From: Bacteroidaceae bacterium
GTDB taxonomy: Bacteria > Bacteroidota > Bacteroidia > Bacteroidales > Bacteroidaceae
Reading direction: 5' to 3'
Length of the DNA stretch: 64,000 nt
Assembly (NCBI GenBank): GCA_017935785.1
Contig: JAGBGU010000075.1
Location: 1 to 64,000 of the forward strand
Position 1 is the stretch's first letter; every line of letters starts with the position of its first letter. Below, one piece after another: positions 63,412-64,000 of the stretch. Made by a program: the position numbers and the translations under genes. A model generated the notes under the pieces. It searched no databases. It had not been told where the DNA came from and saw only the letters and a list, made by a program, of their open reading frames with translations.

Positions 63412-64000
63412 TTATTTGAAACGGCTGTAGATGACCTGCATCTGCAGGGGAGCGTGAGGACCGCCTACAAGACGGACGCTGTTCATGTCCATGTCGTGTG
63501 TGACACTGGTTTCATAGACATTGCCGTAAGCATCCTGTGTGGTGCTTCGTTTGACGGGGATAACCACGCATTTGTTCCAGTCGGGGTTGCGTGCCTCCCA
63601 TTCGCTTTCGCTGATGCGTTCGGTCTGCATTCCCTTCTTCTTCTCAGCGTGCAGGTAAGATACCAGACGGCACAGGTTCTCGAATGTGTATGTGTTGTAG
63701 GTGGCGTCAAAGCTGGTGGTGAACGATGTAAGCGAGTTGCTCACTTCCTTGTTCTCGAAGAAGGATTTCATCTCCGACTTGCGCACCAGCAGTACGTTTG
63801 AGGGCGTGCCCAGCGCATAGGTGTCGTCCTTCTTGTTGTATCGGGACAGTATGAGGCGGGCCTTGCTCAGGCTGTCCTTCTCGTGTCCGTCCATAATTTC
63901 GTCAACGGGGATGGTCACCTCAGTGCCGATTCCTGCGGGGGTCTTCAGATAGGTGCATCCTTCCTCGTCAATGAGCTGTTGCAGGTCGTCATTGACAAAC
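63412..64000 (-). CDS. C-terminal part of a DUF4270-like lipoprotein (partial)
   Basis: The reading frame stays open from 63918 to the window edge, giving about 195 residues of the C-terminal part. The upstream section includes LIDEEGCTYLKTPAGIGTEVT, the characteristic DUF4270 strand. The remainder (ARLILSRYNKKDDTYALGTP, then VRLVGGPHAPLQMQVIYSRFK) is consistent with the family's C-terminal beta-domain. The true start is outside the window. It is secreted and probably lipid-anchored. The function of DUF4270 proteins is unknown. Confidence 0.78.
   Translation of the reverse strand, partial: FVNDDLQQLIDEEGCTYLKTPAGIGTEVTIPVDEIMDGHEKDSLSKARLILSRYNKKDDTYALGTPSNVLLVRKSEMKSFFENKEVSNSLTSFTTSFDATYNTYTFENLCRLVSYLHAEKKKGMQTERISESEWEARNPDWNKCVVIPVKRSTTQDAYGNVYETSVTHDMDMNSVRLVGGPHAPLQMQVIYSRFK

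Overview
The window looks like chromosomal DNA of a Bacteroidales bacterium, most likely Prevotellaceae. The grounds are the gene order rpmB-rpmG-DUF4295-ftsY-rimO-HU, a moxR-batABCDE cluster, DUF5112/DUF5113-type signalling proteins, a DUF4270-type lipoprotein, paired GH43 enzymes, and promoters of the Bacteroidetes type (TTTG, about 20 bp, then TAnnTTTG) instead of -35/-10 boxes. No phage, conjugative element, intact insertion sequence or CRISPR array is visible. Coordinates were read by eye and family names come from motif recognition, not database searches.

Layout. 0-3.1 kb: a large secreted MG2-type protein (minus). 3.1-5.4 kb: a repeat-rich island with REP-like palindromes, heptamer repeats, a broken serine-recombinase gene and a GIY-YIG-like gene between two inverted ~60-bp repeats. 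5.4-15.5 kb: nudC, a phosphohexomutase, an exported nuclease, a TPR protein with glnS, and two GH43 glycosidases. 15.7-20.8 kb: a ProX-like editing protein, an esterase-like protein, ffh, folD, tRNA-His, tRNA-Thr and mltG. 20.8-26.2 kb: a DUF554 membrane protein, a DUF1080 lipoprotein, a small conserved protein, a SPOR-containing amidase and a fetAB-like transporter. 26.5-33.9 kb: one giant secreted GLUG-repeat/LamG protein. 34.5-38.7 kb: rpmA/rplU and the operon nhaC-lipoprotein-rsmG-MBL hydrolase. 38.8-45.6 kb: map-tsaD, rpmB-rpmG-DUF4295 and ftsY-rimO-HU-HU/LysM. 45.7-59.6 kb: a collinear block moxR-DUF58-BatD-like-batA-batB-batC-batD-batE-PAP2-sensor-response regulator-membrane protein. 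59.6-64 kb: a UvrD/PcrA helicase, a 42-bp tandem array, a CapA-like protein and the C-terminal part of a DUF4270-like lipoprotein.

How the genes work together. Core translation and secretion genes (glnS, ffh, ftsY, ribosomal proteins, rsmG, rimO, tsaD, map) are mixed with cell-envelope functions (mltG, amidase, Bat complex, PAP2, CapA-like protein, large surface proteins) and polysaccharide use (GH43 pair, DUF1080). The Bat block continues with almost no gaps into a sensor and its response regulator, so envelope sensing may be wired to Bat function.

Most unusual observations. (1) Several intergenic regions hold degenerate tandem arrays whose words recur every 22 bp, about two helical turns. 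Three loci share a core close to GTTGG-(C)AAA-GTATT, and a fourth has 42-bp units made of inverted half-sites about 21 bp apart. (2) The 1163-residue sensor seems to carry an ATP-binding domain without a phospho-acceptor His in its first half, and a His box with a degenerate ATP-binding domain in its second half. (3) A 434-residue protein joins a DNA-binding HU domain to a membrane segment and a LysM domain.
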